Part shown: in pieces, positions 1 to 5,901 of the stretch
How the letters are laid out: every line of letters begins with the position of its first letter
Numbering within the stretch: the first letter of the stretch is position 1
DNA from: CAZNHL01 sp964572965
Lineage (GTDB): Bacteria; Bacteroidota; Bacteroidia; Cytophagales; UBA9547
Reading direction: 5' to 3'
Assembly (NCBI GenBank): GCA_964572965.1
Contig: CAZNHL010000062.1
Span: forward strand, 1-26,959
Length of the DNA: 26,959 nucleotides
The notes under the pieces: model-generated
The model's input: the letters and a program-made list of their open reading frames with translations, nothing else
Database searches by the model: none
What the model was told of the DNA's origin: nothing
Program-made: the position numbers and the translations under genes

Positions 1-1
1 T

Positions 2-33
2 CTGCTCCCGCTTATTACTTCAAACAGGAGCAG
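2..33. repeat. Inverted repeat, possible terminator hairpin
   Basis: Seven-base arms CTGCTCC (2-8) and GGAGCAG (27-33) enclose an 18-base loop. It lies about 50 bases downstream of the 195-residue minus-strand gene and could end that transcript, but there is no clear U-run on the minus side. The CTGCTCC arm matches the 3' acceptor strand of the tRNA-like unit at 4278-4393, which may be chance. Confidence 0.35.
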
Positions 34-82
34 GTTTTCGGATTTAATTGTTTCTATTGTCAGTTTCATTGTATTTTTTGTA

Positions 83-667
83 TTACCAGAACTTATACCA
101 GGGTTTGATTGCAGCCTCGTATTTCAGGTATTGTTCTTTTTGCTTAGCCAACAAGGCTTCCATATCCCGGTCAATTTTAAGACTTATGTTTTCCCATTCA
201 GCAATATTTTCCAGAGTAAAGTCTTTATATGCTTCCAAGAACCTTAATGTTAACAGAATTAAGGGCTCTAACCCTGTTTCCCGATAATCATATTCATGGT
301 CAATAATATAAATAGCCTTCTTTTCCGCATCACTGATTTCAGAGCTATAAAGTATTGAAAATAATATAGAAACAGCTTTGTCTAAACAAGTATGATCCTT
401 ATTCAATTCCTGATACACCAGCCCAAACATAAACCTTGTAAAAACCACATCATTTGTTTCTACAAAATATTGACTTAGTATAGAAATCGCTTCATTCCTG
501 TTTTTCACGAGCGACAATTCAATAAAGAAATAATCCGGCTCTTCTTCCTCTACAACTATGGAGTCAGCCCAGGCTATAACTTCTTGTTTATCAATAAGGC
601 CTTTTTCAAGACAAGTTTTATATATGCTAATCTGTTTTAGAAAATCTCCCGGGTTTGTTGTTCTCAT
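83..667 (-). CDS. Hypothetical protein, probable partner of the upstream nucleotidyltransferase
   Basis: I do not recognise this family. The product is about 194 residues, acidic, Leu/Ile/Glu-rich and probably all helical, with no signal peptide or membrane segment, so it is likely cytoplasmic. The ATG at 667 is preferred over the in-frame GTG at 670 because a GGAG sits four bases before the ATG and only one base before the GTG; this is a strong Shine-Dalgarno for this genome. It follows the RlaP-type gene with a gap of about 20 bases on the same strand, so the two are probably cotranscribed and may work together. Nothing in the sequence gives a catalytic function. Confidence 0.75.
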   Translation of the reverse strand: MRTTNPGDFLKQISIYKTCLEKGLIDKQEVIAWADSIVVEEEEPDYFFIELSLVKNRNEAISILSQYFVETNDVVFTRFMFGLVYQELNKDHTCLDKAVSILFSILYSSEISDAEKKAIYIIDHEYDYRETGLEPLILLTLRFLEAYKDFTLENIAEWENISLKIDRDMEALLAKQKEQYLKYEAAIKPWYKFW

Positions 668-689
668 CACACTCCTTTCCTTTCTTTTA

Positions 690-1454
690 TTATTTAAAAC
701 CCCGCTTCACTAACTGCCTGAACAAACTATCAAGCACATCCGGCTCAAAAGATTGTTTAGTTAACTGGTCAGCTCCGGCAAGACAGATAGCAGTTTCTGT
801 TTCAATATACCTTTGCAGCACAGGATCAACTTTCACCAGAAAACCTTCAGATGCAGTTTCCTTTTCTTTCATCAAACCCTCTACCAGAACCAGAATATCA
901 TCGGGCAACAACTGCAACAAAGGCTGGATATTCATAGGTGCTATCTGGTTTTTCTCAACACACCATTTTGCAGCCAGCAAAGACCTGATAATGTAAAACA
1001 GCTTCTTGATCGTAATTTCATCAGCGTCTTCCATGCCTGATACAAAGCCTTTTACCAGACCCAGATAGTGAAAAGCATTTTTCTTTGGGTTGAAATATTC
1101 CTGACATACCTCCCAGAAAAAGGCTTTAAAGCCGCTTTGCTCTCTGTATATAATTGGAGACTGAATCCATTCAAATGGTGTTACATTCGATTTAAGAGTC
1201 AGCAGACATACCTTTCTGAGATCCCAGCCATAAATGTCGAGTTCATCAACAATCGGCAATGTGATATCATCTGCCTGTTCAGGAACAGACAGGTAATTAT
1301 CAAGCGGCTTTATATAAATAAACCGTACATCGTAGTCACTGTCAGGAGAAGGAAATCCCCATGCCCGGCTTCCGGATTCAGCAGCATAAAGAATCTGTAT
1401 ATTATAAGCAGCTTCTATCGCAGCAAGCTTATTCTGGATATCGTTTTTCATCAT
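690..1454 (-). CDS. RlaP/YcgL-type predicted nucleotidyltransferase (DNA polymerase beta superfamily)
   Basis: A 254-residue protein with a clear pol-beta-type nucleotidyltransferase core. Residues 28-42 carry the GS motif (GSRAWGF) followed by D38-S-D40-Y-D42, the usual metal-binding aspartates, and a third acidic strand occurs near 70-78 (DELDIYGWDLR). The C-terminal half is helical. This matches the family called RlaP (RNA ligase-associated pol-beta, formerly a YcgL-like family), placed by comparative genomics in bacterial RNA-repair operons; the exact reaction is unknown but nucleotide addition to RNA ends is the usual guess. The start is ATG at 1454 or the adjacent ATG at 1451. Its promoter region resembles that of the tRNA-like RNA array at 3980-4463, and a small unknown gene follows it. 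No RNA ligase is seen in the window. The nucleotidyltransferase call is firm; the RNA role is inferred. Confidence 0.85.
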   Translation of the reverse strand: MMKNDIQNKLAAIEAAYNIQILYAAESGSRAWGFPSPDSDYDVRFIYIKPLDNYLSVPEQADDITLPIVDELDIYGWDLRKVCLLTLKSNVTPFEWIQSPIIYREQSGFKAFFWEVCQEYFNPKKNAFHYLGLVKGFVSGMEDADEITIKKLFYIIRSLLAAKWCVEKNQIAPMNIQPLLQLLPDDILVLVEGLMKEKETASEGFLVKVDPVLQRYIETETAICLAGADQLTKQSFEPDVLDSLFRQLVKRGFK

Positions 1455-1468
1455 TGTTGTTTCTTTTA

Positions 1469-1553
1469 TTTTGATACAACAAAGCTATTCCGGCAGCATG
1501 CAGCAGAATTACGCAGCAAAAAATATTTTACAAACACATAAAAATCAATCACT
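1469..1553 (-). promoter_or_regulatory. Promoter region of the nucleotidyltransferase operon, shared with the RNA array
   Basis: The block starting 15 bases upstream of the start codon aligns without gaps to 4489-4540 upstream of the RNA array: 36 of 52 bases are identical by hand count. TTTTGATA, CATGCAGCA and CGCAG keep exactly the same spacing. After a length difference the similarity continues with AAATATTTTACAAA. Both blocks lie in the same orientation relative to a minus-strand transcript, so this is probably a duplicated promoter and operator. I do not see a standard TAnnTTTG box on the minus strand. Confidence 0.6.
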
Positions 1554-1579
1554 TAAATTAGAAACAAAATCTACACCGG

Positions 1580-1609
1580 TTTACTACGCAATGCTTTCTG
1601 CGCAGTAAA
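1580..1609. promoter_or_regulatory. Inverted repeat, candidate operator
   Basis: TTTACTACGCA (1580-1590) and TGCGCAGTAAA (1599-1609) form 11-base arms with one mismatch and an 8-base spacer. The 12-mer CTGCGCAGTAAA (1598-1609) recurs exactly at 4529-4540 before the RNA array, and TACGCAA (1585-1591) recurs at 4617-4623 before the WYL regulator. This makes it a candidate binding site for that regulator. Confidence 0.5.
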
Positions 1610-1628
1610 CAGCTAAAACTAAACCCAT

Positions 1629-1654
1629 AAAAAAAGCCGGGATAAATCCCGGCT
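1629..1654 (-). terminator. Rho-independent terminator of the TerD-like gene
   Basis: The hairpin arms are AGCCGGGAT (1635-1643) and ATCCCGGCT (1646-1654). Read on the minus strand the hairpin is followed by a run of six or more T residues. It lies about 70 bases beyond the stop codon of the 746-residue gene, so the nucleotidyltransferase gene needs its own promoter. Confidence 0.85.
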
Positions 1655-1722
1655 ATTCACTACTGCGTCTTATCTGTGCTGCACAGGAAAGATTTGAACA
1701 TCCATCTTTACACTTCTCTCAA

Positions 1723-3963
1723 TTAATCAACCAACAATGTGGTAACAGCTGCTGCATTGATTGCCCAGTCAACATCGTACGCTTCATCTGCTGCCGATTT
1801 ATCATCAGTCAGCGTTAAACCCTGAGCTTCTGCTTTTAAGGCCAACAAAGCACCGATATTTAATTTACTCGTCAATTTAGCCAGCATGGCTTTTACACCT
1901 TTGTAGTCGAGGTTTTGAACCACCTGTCCACCGAAGGTCATTTCTAACCATATGATCTCATTGGCCTGAACATCCAGCACACCAAACACCAAGCCTTTAG
2001 TTACATGCTGCACAATTCTCACTTCATGCTGTACACATGACGGATCGTAGGCAACACCGGTTCTTTCAGAAATTGACATTGGATTTTTGCTGTTCATCCA
2101 ACCTACTACAAGGTTCGGAGTAATACCTCCGTTGCTGTAAGCATTACATGTAAACGTCACATACTTAGCATGTGCCTGCTTCAAAGCCCATGTATCAATT
2201 TCGATATATTCAGCTGTTCCTTTTTTATCAGGAATGCTTCTGATATCACCGCTATGCTTACATCCGGTTGCTTCCAGGTTAGAAAATGAACAGATTTCTA
2301 CTTTGTTACCATAAGCAATCTGACAGCTCAAATCCATATCCATATGCTGAGCAGGCAAGCCTTTGCCCCATTGCATGTACAAACGCACAGATGTTCCTTC
2401 TACAGGGAGTTTTGTTCCCATTAATGCCACCGGTAAGTCCTGAACTGTATCGCTTCTATCACCGATTGACAATGGCATGTTATACAACATTGGCGCAATG
2501 TACATAGTCTTGTTCTCGTTCTTGATGGCTGCAAAACGCTTTGTCATAGCCAGCACACACAAATCTTCTATTTGTATTTTCATGGCATCAAGCTGTGCTT
2601 CATCATAAATTGCAAGCAACTGATTGGCTGGAATACGCTTAGTTGTTCCTCCCAACGTTTTCACACTTCGCTGAATATCTGCATTGAAATAGTTTTTAGC
2701 ATACATATTCAATGTAAGTACTAAACGTGCAGGTACTTTGTCAATTATGTCTGCAAAAGCAGCCAATGTATCTTCTGCACCAAACCAAAGCATATTGGCA
2801 AACAGCGAACGGGCAAACAAACCTGGTCTTTGTTTCAACAAAGCAAAAGTCTTTTCGGCATCAGATTTCAGCCTAAAATGATTCACTTCACCCTGCCATA
2901 CAGTATAGACCTGATTATAAAACACATCCAGCAAATCCTTCAATTTCTCAAAACCGGGACGCTTACTATATTCCGCCAAACGTAACGCCCTTATCACTCT
3001 TACCCACATCCCTCTTTTAGGATGCATGATCTCACATGATTTTTCAACGTCCATCGGCAAAGCATTCAGCCATCCGGCAACCGTTAAACATTCATTTCTT
3101 GAATATTTCAGTTTCAGTTCGGCAATAGCTTTCAGTTTCCCTTGTGCACCAGCATCGAGCGCTTTATTCAGATGCTGGTGGTTCTTTGCCGCTTTTTTGA
3201 TAATCGTTTTAGGTTCTACAATCTGCATGAAACCCGTTTTCTTATACCACAGGTAACGCAGGATATCTGCAGGTGACTGAAAATATTTCTGTGCCTTTAT
3301 TCCTTCTTTTTGAGCCACCAACTGATCAACAACCAACATTACTGTTTCTTTGATGCCGATTTCTGTTTCAGGTATTGGCAAAGTCTCCAGCAAAATTTTC
3401 AGGCTATCTGTCTGTGTAGCATCTAATGCTGTTTTTGACGCCAAAAGATCTTTATAAAAGGCATTTAACTCCTTTTCTGTCCAGAGCTCCAGCACTTTCA
3501 GCTTAGAACCCTGCCCGTAATTTTCAATTTCCCCAAACTTAAACGGAGTACCGCAGAATGGGCAGCCGTTGTATCTCTCCAATGGGAAAGAGTTGAAAGG
3601 AATAATATGTCCACACTGCAATTTCGTTCCAGATTTTGATTTCATAACCGTGGCAAAGAATGTCACTATATGATCAATCAGCAACTCACCTGTAGGTGTA
3701 TCCCATCCTTTTACTAACGGAGCCCAGTTTTTATCAACTCCTGATACTTGTTTTAAATATTCCAGCACCTGAGCTTTGAACACCGGGGTTGATGTATTCA
3801 GGATATGCAGTAACGGTTCAGAAAAGACAAAGCCTAATTTCGCCGCATTGGCTACCAATGCAGAAGTCATTTCGTTAATGGCAACTTCCCTGTTTGAAGC
3901 CATTGCTTCCGGAACAAATACTGCCTGCTGTCTTACAGCCACTTTCATCAATTCATTTTTCAT
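1723..3963 (-). CDS. Large zinc-module / helical-repeat / TerD-like protein (MXAN_6230/SCO0854-like)
   Basis: A 746-residue cytoplasmic protein with no signal peptide. Residues 117-137 hold a RING- or zinc-ribbon-like module (C117-x-H119 ... C134-P-F-C137-G). The middle, roughly 140-510, is rich in helices and looks like a repeat scaffold. The part from about 510 to 690 resembles the TerD fold, with MDMDLSCQIAYG and HSGDIRS corresponding to the family's D-x-D-x-S and h-S/T-G-D stretches. This layout fits the family that databases name MXAN_6230/SCO0854 RING-domain proteins; its function is unproven, and TerD relatives take part in stress and predicted anti-phage systems. The start codon lies 16 bases after the last unit of the upstream RNA array, so array and gene may share one transcript. 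A strong terminator follows. The family name is from memory; the domains are visible in the sequence. Confidence 0.75.
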   Translation of the reverse strand: MKNELMKVAVRQQAVFVPEAMASNREVAINEMTSALVANAAKLGFVFSEPLLHILNTSTPVFKAQVLEYLKQVSGVDKNWAPLVKGWDTPTGELLIDHIVTFFATVMKSKSGTKLQCGHIIPFNSFPLERYNGCPFCGTPFKFGEIENYGQGSKLKVLELWTEKELNAFYKDLLASKTALDATQTDSLKILLETLPIPETEIGIKETVMLVVDQLVAQKEGIKAQKYFQSPADILRYLWYKKTGFMQIVEPKTIIKKAAKNHQHLNKALDAGAQGKLKAIAELKLKYSRNECLTVAGWLNALPMDVEKSCEIMHPKRGMWVRVIRALRLAEYSKRPGFEKLKDLLDVFYNQVYTVWQGEVNHFRLKSDAEKTFALLKQRPGLFARSLFANMLWFGAEDTLAAFADIIDKVPARLVLTLNMYAKNYFNADIQRSVKTLGGTTKRIPANQLLAIYDEAQLDAMKIQIEDLCVLAMTKRFAAIKNENKTMYIAPMLYNMPLSIGDRSDTVQDLPVALMGTKLPVEGTSVRLYMQWGKGLPAQHMDMDLSCQIAYGNKVEICSFSNLEATGCKHSGDIRSIPDKKGTAEYIEIDTWALKQAHAKYVTFTCNAYSNGGITPNLVVGWMNSKNPMSISERTGVAYDPSCVQHEVRIVQHVTKGLVFGVLDVQANEIIWLEMTFGGQVVQNLDYKGVKAMLAKLTSKLNIGALLALKAEAQGLTLTDDKSAADEAYDVDWAINAAAVTTLLVD

Positions 3964-3979
3964 TTTTTTGTCTTTTAAA

Positions 3980-4042
3980 ATGAGATAATTGTGTTTCTGA
4001 GTCTACCTAAAAGAGTTTGAAGTAAGAAACACTTGACCTTAT
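3980..4042 (-). ncRNA. Structured RNA unit 6 (two-stem motif, 63 nt)
   Basis: On the minus strand the order is: outer stem ATAAGGT paired with ATCTCAT (one A-C mismatch), CAA opposite AATT, inner stem GTGTTTCT paired perfectly with AGAAACAC, then a 26-nt loop beginning TACTTC. Length and loop size are identical to the unit at 4401-4463, although the stem sequences differ, so base pairing has been preserved. It ends 16 bases before the start codon of the 746-residue gene and so lies in or next to its 5' leader. No known RNA family was recognised. Confidence 0.65.
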
Positions 4043-4048
4043 TTTTAA

Positions 4049-4128
4049 TAATGATAATAACAATGCTATCTATAGGAGCAGGATTCGAACCTGCGGTTGC
4101 CGCTGAAGTAAGCATTACTTGACCATTA
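4049..4128 (-). ncRNA. Structured RNA unit 5 (two-stem motif carrying a tRNA T-arm, 80 nt)
   Basis: The outer stem is TAATGGT with ATCATTA (one G-U), then CAA opposite TATT, then the inner stem GTAATGCT with AGCATTGT (two G-U pairs). The 43-nt loop starts TACTTC and contains a perfect tRNA T-arm at 4078-4094: GCAGG, loop TTCGAAT, CCTGC. It is followed by TCC, like a partial acceptor strand. There is no D-arm or anticodon arm in this unit. A simple decayed tRNA would not be enclosed by two paired stems shared with its neighbours. Confidence 0.65.
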
Positions 4129-4131
4129 CTG

Positions 4132-4203
4132 TGGGAAAGACCGGAATCGAACCAGTGCTCAGGGATTTTCAGTCCCCTGCTCTACCAACTGAGCTACTAT
4201 CCC
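4132..4203 (-). tRNA. tRNA-Phe(GAA)-like unit 4
   Basis: A 72-nt cloverleaf on the minus strand. The acceptor GGGATAG pairs with CTTTCCC with one T-T mismatch. The D-arm is GCTC/GAGC, the anticodon stem GGGGA/TCCCT has loop CTGAAAA (anticodon GAA, Phe), the variable loop is only 4 nt, and the T-arm is ACTGG/CCGGT with loop TTCGATT. The discriminator is A and CCA is not encoded. It could be a working tRNA-Phe, but the mismatch, the short variable loop and its place among the tRNA-like units leave a decoy or a degenerate copy possible. Confidence 0.7.
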
Positions 4204-4207
4204 ATTT

Positions 4208-4274
4208 AACCGGTAATTGTTTAAGTACCAAGATTCATTTTAAGTGAAGTGAAGTAACTTCTGCTTGACCGGTT
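4208..4274 (-). ncRNA. Structured RNA unit 3 (two-stem motif, 67 nt)
   Basis: The outer stem AACCGGT pairs perfectly with ACCGGTT, and CAA lies opposite AATT. The inner stem is partly degraded: in GCAGAAGT against ACTTAAAC only AAGT/ACTT and the closing G-C pair. The 30-nt loop again starts TACTTC and contains a short ACTTC direct repeat. It sits 3 nt after the tRNA-like unit 2 and 4 nt before the tRNA-Phe-like unit. Confidence 0.55.
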
Positions 4275-4277
4275 TTG

Positions 4278-4393
4278 TGGAGCAGGCCGGATTCGAACCA
4301 GCGACCCATAATCCCAGTAGTAAGACATAATTGACCATTTTGTGATAATATCACATCTGCTATTTATTGCTCTACCAACTGAGCTACTGCCCC
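4278..4393 (-). ncRNA. tRNA-like unit 2 with a 50-nt insert in place of the anticodon loop (116 nt)
   Basis: The tRNA body is intact. The acceptor GGGGCAG pairs fully with CTGCTCC (one G-U), the D-arm is GCTC/GAGC, the variable loop is GGGTC, the T-arm is GCTGG/CCGGC with loop TTCGAAT, and the discriminator is A. The anticodon stem is reduced to ATAA/TTAT and the loop is 50 nt (4313-4362), with no anticodon. Within it AGATGTGA pairs with TTATGTCT (three G-U), TATT lies opposite CAA, ATCA pairs with TGGT, and a CAAAA loop closes the hairpin (4323-4358). These are the shared-motif elements in permuted order, followed by TACTAC. It cannot decode a codon in this form. A group I intron is excluded by size. 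Confidence 0.7.
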
Positions 4394-4400
4394 TTTTTAT

Positions 4401-4463
4401 CAGTGATAATTGTAAAAGTATTACATATAGGTGTCGCTAGAAGTAACTTTCACTTGACCACTG
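4401..4463 (-). ncRNA. Structured RNA unit 1 (two-stem motif, 63 nt)
   Basis: This is the first unit in transcript order. The outer stem CAGTGGT pairs with ATCACTG (one G-U), CAA lies opposite AATT, and the inner stem GTGAAAGT pairs with ACTTTTAC (one G-U). The 26-nt loop begins TACTTC. It starts about 26 bases downstream of the promoter-like block at 4489-4540 and ends 7 nt before the tRNA-like unit 2. Confidence 0.65.
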
Positions 4464-4488
4464 GTTTTTCAACGAACATCTTTCGCTG

Positions 4489-4569
4489 TTTTGATATTAC
4501 AAAGCAAGAGCTCTGACATGCAGCATATCTGCGCAGTAAAAAATATCTGCAAAATATTTTACAAAACAC
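4489..4569 (-). promoter_or_regulatory. Promoter region of the RNA array, related to that of the nucleotidyltransferase
   Basis: This stretch aligns with 1469-1537 as described for that feature: TTTTGATA, CATGCAGCA and CGCAG share fixed spacing, and AAATATTTTACAAA follows after a 14-base insertion. It contains CTGCGCAGTAAA (4529-4540), identical to 1598-1609. Its position just upstream of unit 1 suggests that it drives a minus-strand transcript through the array and perhaps into the 746-residue gene. Confidence 0.55.
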
Positions 4570-4595
4570 TCTAATTCAACCACTTGAAACCAAAC

Positions 4596-4658
4596 AAATT
4601 TTAAATTAAAATTTTGTACGCAAATAGATTGCGTAGACAAAGTTTAATTATATGTTTG
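4596..4658 (+). promoter_or_regulatory. Promoter and candidate operator of the WYL regulator gene
   Basis: A Bacteroidota-type promoter is visible: TTG at 4629-4631, 19 bases, then TATGTTTG at 4651-4658, matching TAnnTTTG. A perfect inverted repeat TACGCAA (4617-4623) / TTGCGTA (4629-4635) overlaps the upstream box, and an AT-rich palindrome with 9-base arms lies at 4596-4614. A protein bound to the 4617-4635 repeat would block the promoter, which suggests autoregulation. The coding start is about 75 bases downstream. Confidence 0.65.
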
Positions 4659-4734
4659 TAATGAAATTACCATCAACAAAGATTTACTAAGTATACACTT
4701 TGTGTCTTCTGTACTTCTGTAATTAAACCAAACT

Positions 4735-5760
4735 ATGTCAGCCAATAAACTAGCACTTATCCGTTACAAAACCATTGACGAATGCCTTAAAAACAGGTTC
4801 AGGAAATGGACACTTGAACATTTGATTGAAAAGGTTGCAGATGCTCTATACGAATTTGAAGGAATTGAAACAGGTATCTCCAAACGTACTATCCAGGCTG
4901 ATATACAGTTGATGCGCAGTGATAAACTTGGTTACAACGCTCCGATTATTGTTACTGACAAAAAGTATTATTCTTACGAAGATCCGGAGTACAGCATTAC
5001 CAATGCACCTATTAATAATACTGATGTAGAGAAAATGAAAGAAATAGTTGGTATACTGAAACAGTTCAATGGTTTCAACTATTTTGATGAAATGAGCGAT
5101 CTCATCACAAAACTTGAAAATAACATCAATAAAAACACCAGGCAAAGTAAAAACTGTATCCAGTTTGAATCTAATAAACTTTTGAAGGGTATCTCACACC
5201 TGAATCCGTTATATCAGGCAGTATTGAATCAGAAGGCATTGCTTATAGAATATAAATCATTCAAAGCACTCAAATCCAGCAATTTAATCTATTTCCCTTA
5301 TCTGTTAAAAGAGTATAGAAACCGTTGGTTCGTAATTGTAAAACCCAAAAAAGGCTCTGAGCTGCTAACACTGGCACTCGACAGAATCATTGAATTTCAG
5401 GAATTACCAAATGAACCTTTTGTACATTACAAGGGCGTCGATTTTGAAAGGTATTTCGATGATTTACTGGGCGTAACCAAAACAGCCCAAGACCGGGCAC
5501 ACAAGGTAATCCTCCATATTGACAAGAAACATGCTCCTTATGTTATCACCAAGCCGATACATGCATCACAAACTATTATCAGGGAAGATGAAACAGGCAC
5601 AATTTTCCGGATAGATGTTGTACTTAACTTTGAGCTGGAAAGAGAAATTCTGGGATTTGGTGAAAATATCAAAGTACTTGGACCAAAAATCCTTCAAAAA
5701 AATATCAAAAGGAGGTTAGACATAGCACAGGAAAAGTACAAACAATTGACCCAGAATTAA
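4735..5760 (+). CDS. WYL-domain transcriptional regulator
   Basis: A 341-residue protein of the helix-turn-helix plus WYL class. Residues 1-70 form a winged-helix DNA-binding region (including SKRTIQADIQLM), followed by a linker. A WYL domain spans about 150-230 (PLYQAVLNQKALLIEYKS, then FPYLLKEYRNRWFVI), with a WCX-like C-terminal extension to the end. WYL proteins control DNA-damage, phage-defence and RNA-repair loci in many bacteria, and the WYL domain is thought to sense a nucleic-acid ligand. The gene diverges from the RNA array and TerD-like gene, so it is the natural candidate to control them. A repeat in its own promoter shares TACGCAA with the upstream region of the nucleotidyltransferase gene. 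Family call firm; target genes inferred. Confidence 0.9.
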   Translation: MSANKLALIRYKTIDECLKNRFRKWTLEHLIEKVADALYEFEGIETGISKRTIQADIQLMRSDKLGYNAPIIVTDKKYYSYEDPEYSITNAPINNTDVEKMKEIVGILKQFNGFNYFDEMSDLITKLENNINKNTRQSKNCIQFESNKLLKGISHLNPLYQAVLNQKALLIEYKSFKALKSSNLIYFPYLLKEYRNRWFVIVKPKKGSELLTLALDRIIEFQELPNEPFVHYKGVDFERYFDDLLGVTKTAQDRAHKVILHIDKKHAPYVITKPIHASQTIIREDETGTIFRIDVVLNFELEREILGFGENIKVLGPKILQKNIKRRLDIAQEKYKQLTQN

Positions 5761-5797
5761 TTTCCATTTTCAGGTAATACTTATCTGGCACATTTAA

Positions 5798-5846
5798 AAC
5801 TGTCTTTATACCATTGCACCTGCATAGCGCTGGCTTAAAGACAGTT
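5798..5846. repeat. Inverted repeat downstream of the WYL gene
   Basis: AACTGTCTTTA (5798-5808) and TAAAGACAGTT (5836-5846) are perfect 11-base arms around a 27-base loop. It begins 38 bases after the WYL stop codon. It may act as a transcript end, but a T-run is lacking on the plus side. Confidence 0.5.
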
Positions 5847-5901
5847 CCCCTAAAGTAAACTTTCAAAACCATCTAAAGAAATCTGGATTTAATATAAAAA
5901 A

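Noticed and set aside
1469..1520. Sigma-54 promoter as in RtcR-controlled RNA-repair operons
   Set aside because: No GG-N10-GC pair was found in register in either of the two related blocks.
4278..4393. tRNA interrupted by a group I intron
   Set aside because: The insert is about 50 nt, far smaller than group I introns, and it carries the motif shared with neighbouring units instead of intron core elements.
3980..4463. CRISPR array, because a 20-nt motif (GAAGTAA...CTTGACC) recurs five times
   Set aside because: Spacing is irregular (66-146 nt), the motif middle varies with compensating partners, there are no cas genes, and the units fold as tRNA-like or two-stem RNAs.
4846..5145. Minus-strand ORF of 99 residues inside the WYL gene
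   Set aside because: It is a shadow of the WYL coding sequence with no coding character of its own.
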